This document shows, piece by piece, positions 8,400-18,654 of a stretch of DNA of 64,000 nt. This stretch comes from Psychrobacter pasteurii (lineage in GTDB: Bacteria > Pseudomonadota > Gammaproteobacteria > Pseudomonadales > Moraxellaceae). Numbering within the stretch: position 1 is the stretch's first letter; every line of letters starts with the position of its first letter. The notes under the pieces were generated by a model, which saw only the letters and a list, made by a program, of their open reading frames with translations, did not search any database and was not told where the DNA came from. Position numbers and translations under genes: made by a program. The stretch covers positions 20,125 to 84,124 of the forward strand of contig NZ_FUGD01000055.1 in NCBI RefSeq assembly GCF_900162815.1, read 5' to 3'.

Positions 8400-10070
8400 T
8401 TCATGTCTTGAGCGCTTTAATTTATCAGATAAGGACCAGGCAGCATCAGCCCTTAATTCTTCAGCCAAGCTGCTTTTACCACTGGTTAAGCTGCTCCACT
8501 GAGGTTTACCGCGGGCCTTTTTTAGCTCGCTAGGTAATTTATTAGGATTCCAAGGTGGTGTCGTGGCTTCTTGTAGCTCGGCAATAGGGGTATCGGCATT
8601 AGCAGCATGGCCGCGATGGCGTAAGGAAGCCAGCAGATCTAAAGAGCGGGTGGCCAGTAAGGTCAAGGTAGCAGGATCGATAAATAAACGCTTAACGCCT
8701 GTCAGCTTATCAGCGATGGTGCTGGTATTGGACAAGATACCACCGGCAATACCACCAATGGCGGCTCCAAGACCCAAAGTGGTTCCTAGGGCTGCAGCAT
8801 CAATCCCTAAGCCCAGTAGCGCTCCTGCGGCTGCGCCTGAAGTGGTGCGTAATCCATAGCTCTTTAACAATTCTGGGTCAAACGGGTCTTGCTGATACTC
8901 GCTTAGCTCAAGGGGCGTTACTACGGCTGTGTTGTCATAAAACTTATATAGGTTTAATAACTTACCCTGCATGGTGCGCTCGCTTTGGCGAACGGCTTCT
9001 TGCATCTCAGTTAACACTGGCAAGGGATCATCATCTTCATCAATTTCACGCACATAGGCGGCGACGTCAATTAAGAAGTGAGCAATGATGATACTGGCCT
9101 GCTCATACAATTGTGCCCAATCTTCACGGCGGCGAACGATAAGCTGATTTAAAGTATCAGGATGAGTCAGCATTGTGGCTAAATTTTGCCAAAGCGTCAT
9201 CTCATCTTCAAACTCAAAAGCAACCGAATCAAATCGGGTTGAGATATGTAAATTGCGGCGTGCCAGCATGGTCTGCCAGTCGCTAATATTGGCATCTTGG
9301 CTGTCGGTGAAGTTGAAAACTGGCATCACTGGTATTGCTGACCAAGACAAAATGGCCAATTCATCTTTATACTTACCCAGCACTGGCTCTCTAGCGTCAA
9401 TGACATAGATGGCCATGTCACTAGAGAGCAGCTGACGAATGACTTTGGCTTCTTGAGAGTAATCCTCTAATGCATTATTTAATCCATCGCCTTGGGCATC
9501 ACTTTTAGCAATGTCACTGGCTAAAAACTGCTGTAAGCGCTCAATACCATCTCTACGGCTTGCGGTATTATCCTCAAGCCAATCCATCAGCCCTGACGCA
9601 TCTTCTAAGCCTGGGGTATCAAATAAGGCCACTAGATTCTCGCCAGTCTGACTATCACTAATCAAAGCCCGTTCTACGTGTCTGGTAGTGGCCGCTTCGT
9701 TCTTTACTTCCCCAAAGTACATATCACGCAGTAAAGTGCGTAGTAGGGAGGTTTTACCAGTGTTGGTGTGACCGACAACCGCTAACTTTAAAGGCTCACC
9801 TTCAGAGACCGTGGTTTTGTTAATATCTTGTAGGTAATCGGTCATGCTTTTTTTAGAGTCAGTACTATTGACTGCTTCTGGCTTTGTGACAGTTGTAGGC
9901 TGCTGAGAAGCGCCTGTGTCATCTTTGACCACCGTGTTAACCTTAGGGTTAGCGTCAACAGCCGCTGGTGAGGAGGTGCTAATTGGTGTATCGTTAGCCT
10001 CCTTGCTAAAGGCTTTATCGCTAAATAAGCCACCTGGATTAGAAGGAGTGTTATTGTCTTGAGTGCTCAT
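8388..10070 (-). CDS. GTPase with DUF3482 domain, 560 aa
   Basis: After a low-complexity, probably disordered N-terminal 70 residues comes a GTPase domain with P-loop GHTNTGKTS at residues 100-108, a threonine-containing switch and FDTPGLED as the G3 motif. FNFTDSQD is a candidate for the degenerate G4 position. About residues 400-450 are very rich in Gly and Ala (SGAAAGALLGLGIDAA and GLGAAIGGIAGGI), a glycine-zipper-like stretch that could insert in or associate with a membrane. This is the DUF3482 architecture. Its upstream neighbour is a DUF2868 membrane protein 78 bases away on the same strand; the two families occur together in many proteobacteria. The function is unknown; a dynamin-like or membrane-remodelling role is only a guess. 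Confidence 0.85.
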   Translation of the reverse strand: MSTQDNNTPSNPGGLFSDKAFSKEANDTPISTSSPAAVDANPKVNTVVKDDTGASQQPTTVTKPEAVNSTDSKKSMTDYLQDINKTTVSEGEPLKLAVVGHTNTGKTSLLRTLLRDMYFGEVKNEAATTRHVERALISDSQTGENLVALFDTPGLEDASGLMDWLEDNTASRRDGIERLQQFLASDIAKSDAQGDGLNNALEDYSQEAKVIRQLLSSDMAIYVIDAREPVLGKYKDELAILSWSAIPVMPVFNFTDSQDANISDWQTMLARRNLHISTRFDSVAFEFEDEMTLWQNLATMLTHPDTLNQLIVRRREDWAQLYEQASIIIAHFLIDVAAYVREIDEDDDPLPVLTEMQEAVRQSERTMQGKLLNLYKFYDNTAVVTPLELSEYQQDPFDPELLKSYGLRTTSGAAAGALLGLGIDAAALGTTLGLGAAIGGIAGGILSNTSTIADKLTGVKRLFIDPATLTLLATRSLDLLASLRHRGHAANADTPIAELQEATTPPWNPNKLPSELKKARGKPQWSSLTSGKSSLAEELRADAAWSLSDKLKRSRHEEKD

Positions 10071-10148
10071 AAGTTGCTCAGATTATAATTATTAATGTGA
10101 TAAATTTTTGGCTATAACTAATAGCTTCTAGAACTAACATAACAGCTT

Positions 10149-11489
10149 CTAGGAAACCAAGCCGATATTACGCTCAGCCAAAGCGGTCTGCCATTGTTGT
10201 CTACGTACAGAATTGTCATCTTCTAATGCATCACTATCTTGTAATAGTTGTACGATAACCCCTTGTTTGGCATGAGTCGCTAGCTTATCTAGCTTGCGCA
10301 TGGTGCCACGGTCAGGAAGGGCTTTAGCATGGATACCTAGCAACACTTGAACGTTATGATTGTCCAAATACTGCAGCATTCTGTCCATATCTTCTCTATC
10401 ATCTAATATACCAAAATCCTCAGGCGTCGAGTTGATAAAGGCCTCGCCAGCGGCATGATACCAAGTGGGGTTGTGGTGTTTGTATTCTAATAAAGCCACC
10501 AACTTGTCACCTTGAGTCACCTTGGCCTTAGGGGCAACGGGCTGCACTTTTTCAACAAAGTCGTCTTCATCAACGACTTTACGTTGCCAAAAACTAATGA
10601 TTTTTTGATAGTAAGGTAAGCTTAGGTCAATCTTCATCTTTTTGCGATTGAACATTACGGCACAAAAGGCCCAAGCTATAGCACGAGGCACAATGCCGTA
10701 CATCAGCAAACTGCCTACCAGAAGGCTGGCCCATTGTCTGGCGATAGACAGCGGCATAACCTCTGTTACCAAGCGGCTTTGAACCACCGCATCAGCATCA
10801 GGTACGTTAAAGCCAACCAAGCTAGGCAGCCAACCAAGCCAATGGGTTAGGGTCATTAAGGCTTGGTCTGATAGTAAGGTGGACTCCCAGCTAAAGCTAT
10901 ATTGGCGCACAATTAATAAAAATATAATTGCAAAAAGCATGCCGGTCAAAGTAGCCAGCCACAGCTGATGACTAAATCGGCTCAGATACCAACGCATGCC
11001 AGTGTGCTGCAATTGTTCATCATAAAGCTCCACAGCAGCTTGGGTCGCATCATCTTTACCCCTAATAAGCGTTTTTGGGCTGATAAAACTGGTAATAATA
11101 CTAGGTGACTGACTGCCTCTATTGATAAGCGTAAAGATTAACCAGCCGACCAACATCAGAGTGTGAAAGCCTAACAGACAAACCAAGACATAAAAGAAGT
11201 TCACCACGTTAGACTGCAACAAAGCAAATAAGCCTAAAAACCCTGAGACACACCACAAGATACTCATAATAAGAATGATGCCTTTAATACGACCATCAAT
11301 CTTATTTAAGGTACTAGCTAAGGCCCCATTACTGTCGATACGCTCAGCTCGGCGATGTATTTTTTGTAGAGAAGTCGCTTGCTCGTCCTGAAGACGTTCT
11401 GTAATCAATAAGGGATCTGTAGCAAACACATGATTTTTGGTCTCAAGTTTGCGTACCAATTCGGTGAGTTGATCTTGTTTGGATAGCAT
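10149..11489 (-). CDS. DUF2868 integral membrane protein, 446 aa
   Basis: The protein has at least four membrane segments (IILIMSILWCVSGFLGLFAL, a second around VCLLGFHTLMLVGWL, then LTGMLFAIIFLLIV, then LLVGSLLMYGIVPRAIAW), an N-terminal cytoplasmic region rich in charged residues and a soluble C-terminal domain of about 130 residues. Length and layout fit DUF2868. It is the upstream partner of the DUF3482 GTPase. The pairing suggests a membrane platform and its GTPase, but no biochemical function is known to me. Confidence 0.82.
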   Translation of the reverse strand: MLSKQDQLTELVRKLETKNHVFATDPLLITERLQDEQATSLQKIHRRAERIDSNGALASTLNKIDGRIKGIILIMSILWCVSGFLGLFALLQSNVVNFFYVLVCLLGFHTLMLVGWLIFTLINRGSQSPSIITSFISPKTLIRGKDDATQAAVELYDEQLQHTGMRWYLSRFSHQLWLATLTGMLFAIIFLLIVRQYSFSWESTLLSDQALMTLTHWLGWLPSLVGFNVPDADAVVQSRLVTEVMPLSIARQWASLLVGSLLMYGIVPRAIAWAFCAVMFNRKKMKIDLSLPYYQKIISFWQRKVVDEDDFVEKVQPVAPKAKVTQGDKLVALLEYKHHNPTWYHAAGEAFINSTPEDFGILDDREDMDRMLQYLDNHNVQVLLGIHAKALPDRGTMRKLDKLATHAKQGVIVQLLQDSDALEDDNSVRRQQWQTALAERNIGLVS

Positions 11490-11635
11490 GGCATTCCTAT
11501 TGGGCTATTTTTTGTCTTATATGGTTATTTGTCTAATACTAAGAGATATAGAGCGGCGTGTCCTATTTATATTTTTTTAATCATACTACCAAATGGGAGT
11601 AAAGACTAAAGTCGGATTACAACAAGTCTCATAAC

Positions 11636-11668
11636 AAAAAGGGTACTGCCTGGTTAAGCTGTACCCTA
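11636..11668 (-). terminator. Terminator of the acetyltransferase gene
   Basis: Arms GGGTAC and GTACCC are followed on the minus strand by TTTTTG. It lies 30 bases past the stop of the minus-strand gene at 11698. Confidence 0.7.
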
Positions 11669-11697
11669 TGCATAAACTTGCCCGCCAGTTGAATCTG

Positions 11698-12282
11698 TTA
11701 AATCAGCAAGTAGAGCAAACCAATAATACCAATGGCCACTAAAAATAATAGCAAATTGGACAGCACACTCTTAACCGTCACTTCCTTGGCTATGGCAGGT
11801 ACTGCAACCTTCTTACGCTTTGCGACATTCAACACCATATCAATGTGGTCTAAACCATCTTCTTCATAAGGCTGACCTAGCGGCTCAAATCCTAAGGATT
11901 GATAGAAGTTAATCAAATAAGTCTGAGCGGCAATTTGAATCGGCTTTTTGCCATATTTAGAGTGACAGTATTTAATAGCGCGGGTCATAATTTCGCGCGC
12001 GACCCCTTGATGTCTGTTGTCGGGTAACACCAGAACTCGACCGATACGCGGATTGGGGTTGGTCCCATTGCCACCCACTGCTGGGGGAATAATGCGACAA
12101 TAGCCAATAAGCGTTTGGTCCATATGAGCAACCAGATGTAAGCAATCAAAATCCAGCTCATCTATGTCTTGGTATAGACACTGCTGCTCAATCACAAATA
12201 CTTGAGAGCGGGCTCGAAGAATATGGTAAATATCAACGCCACTAAGCTCATCAAAGCCTTTAATAGTATATTTAACGGTCAT
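11698..12282 (-). CDS. ElaA-like GNAT acetyltransferase with C-terminal membrane tail, 194 aa
   Basis: Residues 1-150 match the ElaA branch of the GNAT fold: LRARSQVFVIEQQCLYQDID, then the acetyl-CoA loop around RVLVLPDNRHQGVAREIM and a typical C-terminal QTYLINFYQSLGFEP. The unusual part is the end: after a basic linker (KRKKVAVPAIAKEV) there is a hydrophobic segment of about 18 residues (SNLLLFLVAIGIIGLLYL) that reaches the stop within three residues. This makes it a candidate tail-anchored inner-membrane enzyme; standard ElaA stops before it. It follows the ABC exporter gene by 47 bases and is probably in its operon. The substrate is unknown. Confidence 0.85.
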   Translation of the reverse strand: MTVKYTIKGFDELSGVDIYHILRARSQVFVIEQQCLYQDIDELDFDCLHLVAHMDQTLIGYCRIIPPAVGGNGTNPNPRIGRVLVLPDNRHQGVAREIMTRAIKYCHSKYGKKPIQIAAQTYLINFYQSLGFEPLGQPYEEDGLDHIDMVLNVAKRKKVAVPAIAKEVTVKSVLSNLLLFLVAIGIIGLLYLLI

Positions 12283-12329
12283 CTAAAAACATCTTATGAG
12301 TTATTTGTCAGCCCCAAACACACAGCAAA

Positions 12330-14183
12330 TTAAGTCTCGCTATTTAGGGTTTGGCTAATCTTATCTAAATTTAAACTGTCTGACATGGCGTTAAAGATAT
12401 CATAATACGCGCCATGCTTCGCATACAGCTCTTCATGGGTACCGGTTTCGACCACACGACCATTATCAATAACAATCAAGTCATCAGCATCAATAATCTG
12501 CGAGATATTGTGCGACACAATAATTACAGTGCGGTCTTTTTTAATCAAGTCTAGGCTGTGCTTAATTTGCTGTGTTGCAATGGCATCAAGGCTTGCCGTA
12601 GGCTCATCTAAGAATACAATCGGAGGGTCTTTTAGGAACATACGTGCCAGCGCAATTCGCTGCTGCTGTCCGCCTGAAAGCAATTTTGCCTCACTGTCAT
12701 AACCCTCTGGCATACCCACAATTTGCTCATGAATAGAGGCCTTCTTAGCCGCGTCAACAATCTCGTCATCGGTGGCCTGCATATTACCATAACGAATGTT
12801 GTCAGCGATGGTTCCTGAAAAAATATGGTTCTTTTGCAGCACCAAACCAATTTGTTCCCGTAGATTATGAGTATTATAGTCGTCTAAGTTTTGACCATCG
12901 AGACAAATCGTACCACTGCTAGGGTCATAAAACTTCACCAATAAATTAATGATGGTACTTTTACCCGCACCACTTAAGCCAACTAAGGCGGTAATACGGT
13001 TGGGGTGAATCTCAAAGCTTACATCATGCAGCGCTTGCTTGCCATTAGGATATGAGAAGTTAACATCTTTTAGGGCGATGTGACCTTTTAGATCCGTACA
13101 TTCAATCTTACCTTCACTTTCAATGGCATCATCGTCATCTAAGATATCAAAGAAGCCTTCTGCATAGGTTAGGGCGTTATTAACCTGATCATAAATACTG
13201 TGCAGCTGACGGATTGGCGCCGCCACGTTTTGAAATAGCAGCACATGGAACATAATGGCACCGATGGTCATCTGATCATTGAGCACAAAATAGGCGGTCA
13301 AAACAATGATAACCACGACCCCAATTTGCTCAATAAAGCTCTTGCCAGCGTTATACATAAACGCAATGCTGCGAATACGCAGCTGGTTGGTGGTCATGTC
13401 CTTTTGGATTTCCCAGTGCTTATCCGATTCAATCGGCTCACGCACAAAGGATTTAATGACGGTAATAGACTCAATAATTGAGATAACCAGCCCGCTTTTG
13501 GTTTCGCGGTACTGACGCATTTGCTTGCGAAAGCCTTGCAGTCTATTGGCTTGTCTTTGACTCACAAAAAAGTAAATCGGCACAATAATCAAGCCAACCA
13601 TGCCCACCCAGAAGTTGGCATTAAACATGATGACAAGTGACACGATGGCGCTGGCAAATAATGGCAGCATGTCGATAAAGAAGTTTTGTACCAGCTGAGT
13701 TAAGCTGCTCACACCCAGATCAATACGGGTCTGCAGCTTACCACTGGCGTTTTCTTCACTGGTATAAAACGCCATCTTGTACGACAAAATCCGATCAACC
13801 ACCTTTTGTGATAAGTCACGCGATAGGTTAATTCGAATACGCTCACCAAAATAGCGCTGACCAAAGGTAATGCCGACGTTTAACACCTCTTTTACCAGTA
13901 AGATGGTACTGATTAAGATAAGAAGCTGTAGCCCTTCAGTCCACGGGTCAGGTAGGTCGACAATACCGGTTAAGGTGTCGATGGTGTACTGCAGTACAAA
14001 GGCGTTAACCTGAGCGGTAAACGACCCCAACACGGTCAATATCAAGGTAAGAATAAATAGACCGCGATAAGGCCGTGCAAAAACAGACAATCGCTTGAGG
14101 ATATACCAAAGCAATCGACCACGGTCTTTGGGTTTTGAAGGTGGCTTTAAATCAAGCGGAACACGTTTTGGAGGTGAGGCCAT
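12330..14183 (-). CDS. ABC exporter, fused permease and ATPase, 617 aa
   Basis: Residues 30-340 form a type IV exporter membrane domain with six hydrophobic segments; residues 370-600 form the ATPase. All motifs are intact: Walker A GLSGAGKST, signature LLSGGQQQRIALARM, Walker B PPIVFLDEPTASLDA, and the H-loop IIVSHN. One polypeptide of this form works as a homodimer (MsbA/lipid or drug type). The protein starts with a basic, Pro-rich leader. The substrate cannot be read from sequence. It is the first gene of a pair with the membrane-tailed acetyltransferase. Confidence 0.9.
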   Translation of the reverse strand: MASPPKRVPLDLKPPSKPKDRGRLLWYILKRLSVFARPYRGLFILTLILTVLGSFTAQVNAFVLQYTIDTLTGIVDLPDPWTEGLQLLILISTILLVKEVLNVGITFGQRYFGERIRINLSRDLSQKVVDRILSYKMAFYTSEENASGKLQTRIDLGVSSLTQLVQNFFIDMLPLFASAIVSLVIMFNANFWVGMVGLIIVPIYFFVSQRQANRLQGFRKQMRQYRETKSGLVISIIESITVIKSFVREPIESDKHWEIQKDMTTNQLRIRSIAFMYNAGKSFIEQIGVVVIIVLTAYFVLNDQMTIGAIMFHVLLFQNVAAPIRQLHSIYDQVNNALTYAEGFFDILDDDDAIESEGKIECTDLKGHIALKDVNFSYPNGKQALHDVSFEIHPNRITALVGLSGAGKSTIINLLVKFYDPSSGTICLDGQNLDDYNTHNLREQIGLVLQKNHIFSGTIADNIRYGNMQATDDEIVDAAKKASIHEQIVGMPEGYDSEAKLLSGGQQQRIALARMFLKDPPIVFLDEPTASLDAIATQQIKHSLDLIKKDRTVIIVSHNISQIIDADDLIVIDNGRVVETGTHEELYAKHGAYYDIFNAMSDSLNLDKISQTLNSET

Positions 14184-14333
14184 AGTAGTATACTTATCGT
14201 TGATTAATGTTCAAAAATACTATTTTAACCATCTTAGCGGCTGCTCAACAGCGCAACTATGTATAAAGCTTGTTGTTAATCTAGGCTAAATACATATGAA
14301 TTAAGGTTAATCACTGCTAACTTTTATATTTCT

Positions 14334-14372
14334 TTAAAAAAGCACTTACCCTATTAAGAATAAGTGCTTTAG
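14334..14372 (-). terminator. Terminator after prpF
   Basis: Arms AAGCACTTA and TAAGTGCTT enclose a 12-base loop; on the minus strand the hairpin is followed by a run of T. It lies just past the prpF stop. Confidence 0.8.
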
Positions 14373-14405
14373 AGTTTTTATTGCAGATGGATTAATATTA
14401 AATGG

Positions 14406-15629
14406 TTAGAAACCATCTGCCGGTACAAACACTTGACCAACCATAATACGGCGAGCAGATCGGCTCATCGATACTTTTTTGGCCTGCCAGCGACCATCAA
14501 CGTGCTCTGTTTTACCGCCCACAAGTAGCGTACCTGACGGATGACCAAAACGAACTTCTGATAAGCTACCACCGCCAGCCGCTTTATTCACCAGCGTGCC
14601 TTGGGTGGTTGCTGCAGCTGCAATGGCAACCGCTGCTGTCCCCATCATCGCATGGTGTAGCTGCCCCATACTCATGGCGCGCACCACCAAATCAATATCC
14701 TTTTCATCAACTGCCTTACCACTTGAAGCTGTATAACTTTGTGCTGGGGCTACCCAAGCAATCTTTGGAATATGCTGGCTTTTTTCTGCTTCCTTCACAT
14801 CCTCAAAGATGCCCATTGCCACGCCGCCTTTGGCACGGATTTTCTCAAGCTTGGCTTGTAGCTCTGGATTGCTATTCACATCAGGCTGTAGCTCAGTACC
14901 TGTAAAGCCCAAATCTTCAGCATTCATAAAGATGGTTGGGATACCCGCATTGATAAACGTTGCTTGAACATTATCTTTATCCAGGTCGCAACCGGCCACA
15001 TCAAAATCATCAACCAGATTTCCGGTCGGGAACATGGCACTTGAGGCATCAACTGGATCGATAAATTCAATTTTGACCTCAGCGGCAGGGAAGGTAACCC
15101 CATCTAACTCAAAGTCGCCGGTTTCTTGAACTTGGACATTACCTTGTTCATCTTGATAAACAGGTACGTGAGCGACAATGGTTTTACTGATGTTTTGCTG
15201 CCAAATGTTAACTTCACAGATACCGGTCTCGACACTGGCGGCGACTTTATCTGCATCGACCAGACCCATGTTAATGGCACAAGCTCCCACAGCAGCGGTT
15301 AGGTTGCCGCAGTTACCCGCCCAATCAATCATCGGCTTGCTAATATTAACTTGTCCAAATAGATAGTTCACATCATGACCGTCCTTATCAGATTCGGACA
15401 AAATCACAGTTTTTGAGGTGCTTGAGGAGCCATTGCCTAAGCCGTCTATTTGTTTGCCATAAGGGTCTGGACTACCGATAACACGTAATAAGAAGTTGTC
15501 TCGAGCGCTACCGGGCTGCTGACAACGCTCAGGTAGGTCATTTAGGCTAAAAAACACCCCTTTTGAGGTGCCGCCACGCATATAGGTGGCTGATACAGGA
15601 ACTTGTGGTTCGAATTTTGGTTGAGACAT
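14406..15629 (-). CDS. prpF: 2-methylaconitate isomerase PrpF, 407 aa
   Basis: The PrpF signature is clear: the N-terminal YMRGGTSKGVFF, GLGNGSSSTSKTV, and WAGNCGNLTAAVGACAI with the family's active-site Cys. PrpF interconverts isomers of 2-methylaconitate so that AcnD's product can be hydrated to 2-methylisocitrate. It is the last gene of prpB-prpC-acnD-prpF, 161 bases after acnD with a terminator between, so it may have its own or read-through transcription. The presence of AcnD plus PrpF and the absence of prpD are typical of the iron-sulfur version of the methylcitrate cycle. Confidence 0.95.
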   Translation of the reverse strand: MSQPKFEPQVPVSATYMRGGTSKGVFFSLNDLPERCQQPGSARDNFLLRVIGSPDPYGKQIDGLGNGSSSTSKTVILSESDKDGHDVNYLFGQVNISKPMIDWAGNCGNLTAAVGACAINMGLVDADKVAASVETGICEVNIWQQNISKTIVAHVPVYQDEQGNVQVQETGDFELDGVTFPAAEVKIEFIDPVDASSAMFPTGNLVDDFDVAGCDLDKDNVQATFINAGIPTIFMNAEDLGFTGTELQPDVNSNPELQAKLEKIRAKGGVAMGIFEDVKEAEKSQHIPKIAWVAPAQSYTASSGKAVDEKDIDLVVRAMSMGQLHHAMMGTAAVAIAAAATTQGTLVNKAAGGGSLSEVRFGHPSGTLLVGGKTEHVDGRWQAKKVSMSRSARRIMVGQVFVPADGF

Positions 15630-15714
15630 AAGACTTATTTCCTTAATGAGATTTTATTATTATCAGATATTAGAGTGGTTAATCCGTTTTATTAGATAAA
15701 AAATGTGCAATAAA

Positions 15715-15753
15715 AAAGCGCACAAGCACAATAGAAGGTGACTTGTGCGCTTT
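15715..15753 (-). terminator. Terminator between acnD and prpF
   Basis: A 12-base-pair stem (AAAGCGCACAAG with its exact complement) and a T run on the minus strand lie just past the acnD stop. Confidence 0.8.
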
Positions 15754-15790
15754 ATTAAACGCGGCTGATTGGCTTATTTATTCATAAAAA

Positions 15791-18484
15791 CTAAGCCACG
15801 CTACCTTCTAAAAACTCTTTAGCAAAGCGTTGTAGCATACCGCCAGAGTTATACATCTTCACTTCATCAGCGGTATCTAAGCGGCATTTAACCGGTGCTT
15901 TATCTACGCTACCATCTTTACGGTGAATGACTAGAGTCATCTCGCCACCAGCAGATACTTCACCTTCGATGTCGAACACTTCAGTGCCGTCGATGTTTAA
16001 CGTTTTGCGGGTTGTACCTTCCTCAAATTGAACCGGTAGGGCGCCCATACCCACTAAGTTTTGACGGTGGATACGTTCAAAGTCTTCAGCAACGACCACT
16101 TCTACACCTGCCAAACGAACCCCTTTTGCGGCCCAGTCACGGCTTGAGCCTTGACCATAGCCATCACCGGCGATGATGATTAGCGGCTGTTTGCGGTTCA
16201 TGTAAGTCTCAATTGCTTCCCACATGCGCATGGTTTCGCCTTCTGGTTCAACTCGAGCCAGCGAGCCTTGAATGACTTCACCGTTTTCATCACGAACCAT
16301 CTCGTTTAGCAGTTTCGGGTTAGCAAATGTAGCACGTTGAGCGGTTAAGTGATCACCGCGGTGGGTGGCATATGAGTTGTAGTCTTCTTCTGGCAGACCC
16401 ATTTTATCTAGATACTCGCCAGCAGCACTTTCAGCCATAATCGCGTTTGATGGTGATAAGTGGTCTGTCGTGATGTTGTCACCCAGTACAGCCAATGGAC
16501 GCATGCCTTTTAGCTTGTTCGCTTCAGCCATTGTGCCTTCCCAGTAGGGTGGACGACGGATATAGGTACTCATTTCACGCCAGTCGTACTGAGGGTTGAT
16601 TACATCGGCGTTATTGCGGCCTGCATCCGCTTTGGCTTCATCAAACATTGGAATGTAAACCTGATTGAACTGTTCAGGCTTCACCGCAGATTTAACAATA
16701 GCATCGACTTCTGCATCATCAAACCAGATGTCTTTTAGGTACACGTCATTGCCGTCTTTATCTTTACCTAACGAGTCTTTTTCGATATCGAAGCGGATGT
16801 TACCGGCAATCGCATAGGCCACAACCAGAGGAGGAGAGGCTAGGAATGCTTGCTTGGCATACGGATGAATACGACCATCAAAGTTACGGTTACCAGACAG
16901 TACCGCGGTTGAGAATAGGTCACGATCAATGATTTCTTGCTGAATCTCTGGATCTAGTGCGCCACTCATACCGTTACAAGTGGTACAGGCGAATGCCACC
17001 ACATCAAAGCCAAGCTTTTGTAGCTCAGGAAGCAAGCCAGCTTCTTCTAGATACAATTTAACGGTTTTTGACCCTGGTGCTAGCGATGACTTCACCCAAG
17101 GCTTACGAACCAAGCCCTTTTCAACCGCATTACGCGCAACGATACCGGCAGCAACCATGTTGCGTGGGTTAGACGTGTTGGTACAACTTGTGATAGCCGC
17201 AATAATAACTGCACCATCTGGCATTTGGCTGTCATCTTGCTCTGATAGAGGCTGATTATCAGCGTGAGCAATACCAGCTTCCACTAGATCGGTGGTAGAT
17301 ACACGAGCATGTGGACGTGATGGACCGGCGATATTACGCACAACTTTTGATAAATCAAATTTTAGTACGCGGCTGTATTCAGCGTCTTCCATGCCATCGG
17401 CCCACAGACCCGTTTGCTTGGCATACGCTTCAACGATTTTGATTTGTTCTTCACTACGGCCGGTTAGGCGTAGATAATCGATGGTCTGCTCATCAATTGA
17501 GAACATAGCCGCCGTTGCGCCGTACTCTGGAGTCATGTTAGAGATAGAGGCTCTATCGCCTACAGTTAGGTTGCGTGCGCCGTCACCGAAGAACTCGATA
17601 TACGCAGAAACCACACCTTCTTCACGCAAGAATTCAGTCATTGCTAGCACTAAGTCAGTACCGGTAATACCTTCTTGCAGCTTACCAGTTAGCTCAACAC
17701 CAACGATGTCTGGCAAACGCATATATGAAGGATTACCTAGCATGACGCTCTCGGCTTCTAGACCGCCCACACCGATAGAGATGACGCCTAGCGCATCAAC
17801 CATAGGGGTATGGCTATCTGTACCGACTAGCGTATCTGGGAAAGTGACCGCATCACCATTTTGATCAGCGACTACTTGTACTACTGGCGACATTTTCTCA
17901 AGGTTAATTTGGTGCATGATACCGTTGCCTGGTGGTACCACGTTCACGTTATCAAAGGCATACTGACACCAGTTAATAAAGTGGAAACGGTCCTCGTTGC
18001 GGCGCTCTTCAATAGCACGGTTTTTCTCAAAAGCATCTTCTTCAAAACCTGCGTGTTCAACCGCTAATGAGTGGTCGACAATCAATTGTGTTGGCACAAT
18101 TGGGTTTACTTTTGAAGGATCACCACCTTCAGCGGCGATGGCATCACGAAGGCCAGCTAAGTCAACAAACGCCGTTTGACCCAAGATGTCGTGACACACA
18201 ACACGGGCAGGGTACCAAGGGAAGTCAACTTCTTGTTTACGGTAGATATGCTGCGATAAGGCTTCTTTTAAATCTTCTGGTGGGCAGCGGCGTACCAAGT
18301 TTTCACACAGTACTTTTGAGCTAAATGGCAGCTTGGCATAAGCGCCTGGCTCAATCTCGTTAACAGCTTGTTCAACGTCAAAATAAAACAAATCCGTACC
18401 AGGCAATGGCTTTTTATATTGCTCATTCATGGTTTGCGGATTGGTCTGGGTTAAAGGCTGCTTATTGTCATTGGCGTTTGGCAT
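15791..18484 (-). CDS. acnD: Fe/S-dependent 2-methylisocitrate dehydratase AcnD, 897 aa
   Basis: An aconitase-superfamily protein. The three cluster cysteines are seen in SCTNTSNPRN (around residue 435) and FACTTCNGMSG (around residue 500); the swivel domain with GDGYGQGSSRDWAAKG is at the C-terminus. The N-terminal motif KPLPGTDLFYFDV and the neighbours prpC and prpF point to AcnD rather than the citric-acid-cycle AcnA. The frame extends three codons upstream to a TTG, but the ATG at 18484 has AAGGA nine bases before it and is preferred. It dehydrates 2-methylcitrate in the cytoplasm to 2-methyl-trans-aconitate. Confidence 0.94.
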   Translation of the reverse strand: MPNANDNKQPLTQTNPQTMNEQYKKPLPGTDLFYFDVEQAVNEIEPGAYAKLPFSSKVLCENLVRRCPPEDLKEALSQHIYRKQEVDFPWYPARVVCHDILGQTAFVDLAGLRDAIAAEGGDPSKVNPIVPTQLIVDHSLAVEHAGFEEDAFEKNRAIEERRNEDRFHFINWCQYAFDNVNVVPPGNGIMHQINLEKMSPVVQVVADQNGDAVTFPDTLVGTDSHTPMVDALGVISIGVGGLEAESVMLGNPSYMRLPDIVGVELTGKLQEGITGTDLVLAMTEFLREEGVVSAYIEFFGDGARNLTVGDRASISNMTPEYGATAAMFSIDEQTIDYLRLTGRSEEQIKIVEAYAKQTGLWADGMEDAEYSRVLKFDLSKVVRNIAGPSRPHARVSTTDLVEAGIAHADNQPLSEQDDSQMPDGAVIIAAITSCTNTSNPRNMVAAGIVARNAVEKGLVRKPWVKSSLAPGSKTVKLYLEEAGLLPELQKLGFDVVAFACTTCNGMSGALDPEIQQEIIDRDLFSTAVLSGNRNFDGRIHPYAKQAFLASPPLVVAYAIAGNIRFDIEKDSLGKDKDGNDVYLKDIWFDDAEVDAIVKSAVKPEQFNQVYIPMFDEAKADAGRNNADVINPQYDWREMSTYIRRPPYWEGTMAEANKLKGMRPLAVLGDNITTDHLSPSNAIMAESAAGEYLDKMGLPEEDYNSYATHRGDHLTAQRATFANPKLLNEMVRDENGEVIQGSLARVEPEGETMRMWEAIETYMNRKQPLIIIAGDGYGQGSSRDWAAKGVRLAGVEVVVAEDFERIHRQNLVGMGALPVQFEEGTTRKTLNIDGTEVFDIEGEVSAGGEMTLVIHRKDGSVDKAPVKCRLDTADEVKMYNSGGMLQRFAKEFLEGSVA

Positions 18485-18654
18485 TTCAAACAATCCTTAA
18501 TATTGGTATTTGTGACTGACGGTCAGCCCTCATTAATCTCTTTGCTACTCATTTGAGCATAGTTCTTTAAACACGAGCAAACTAACAAGGGCGACAGTCA
18601 TAAAGCGGGGTTGTCTTTCTAGTTCTTATTCACAGTCTAACGACTGGTCAGATA

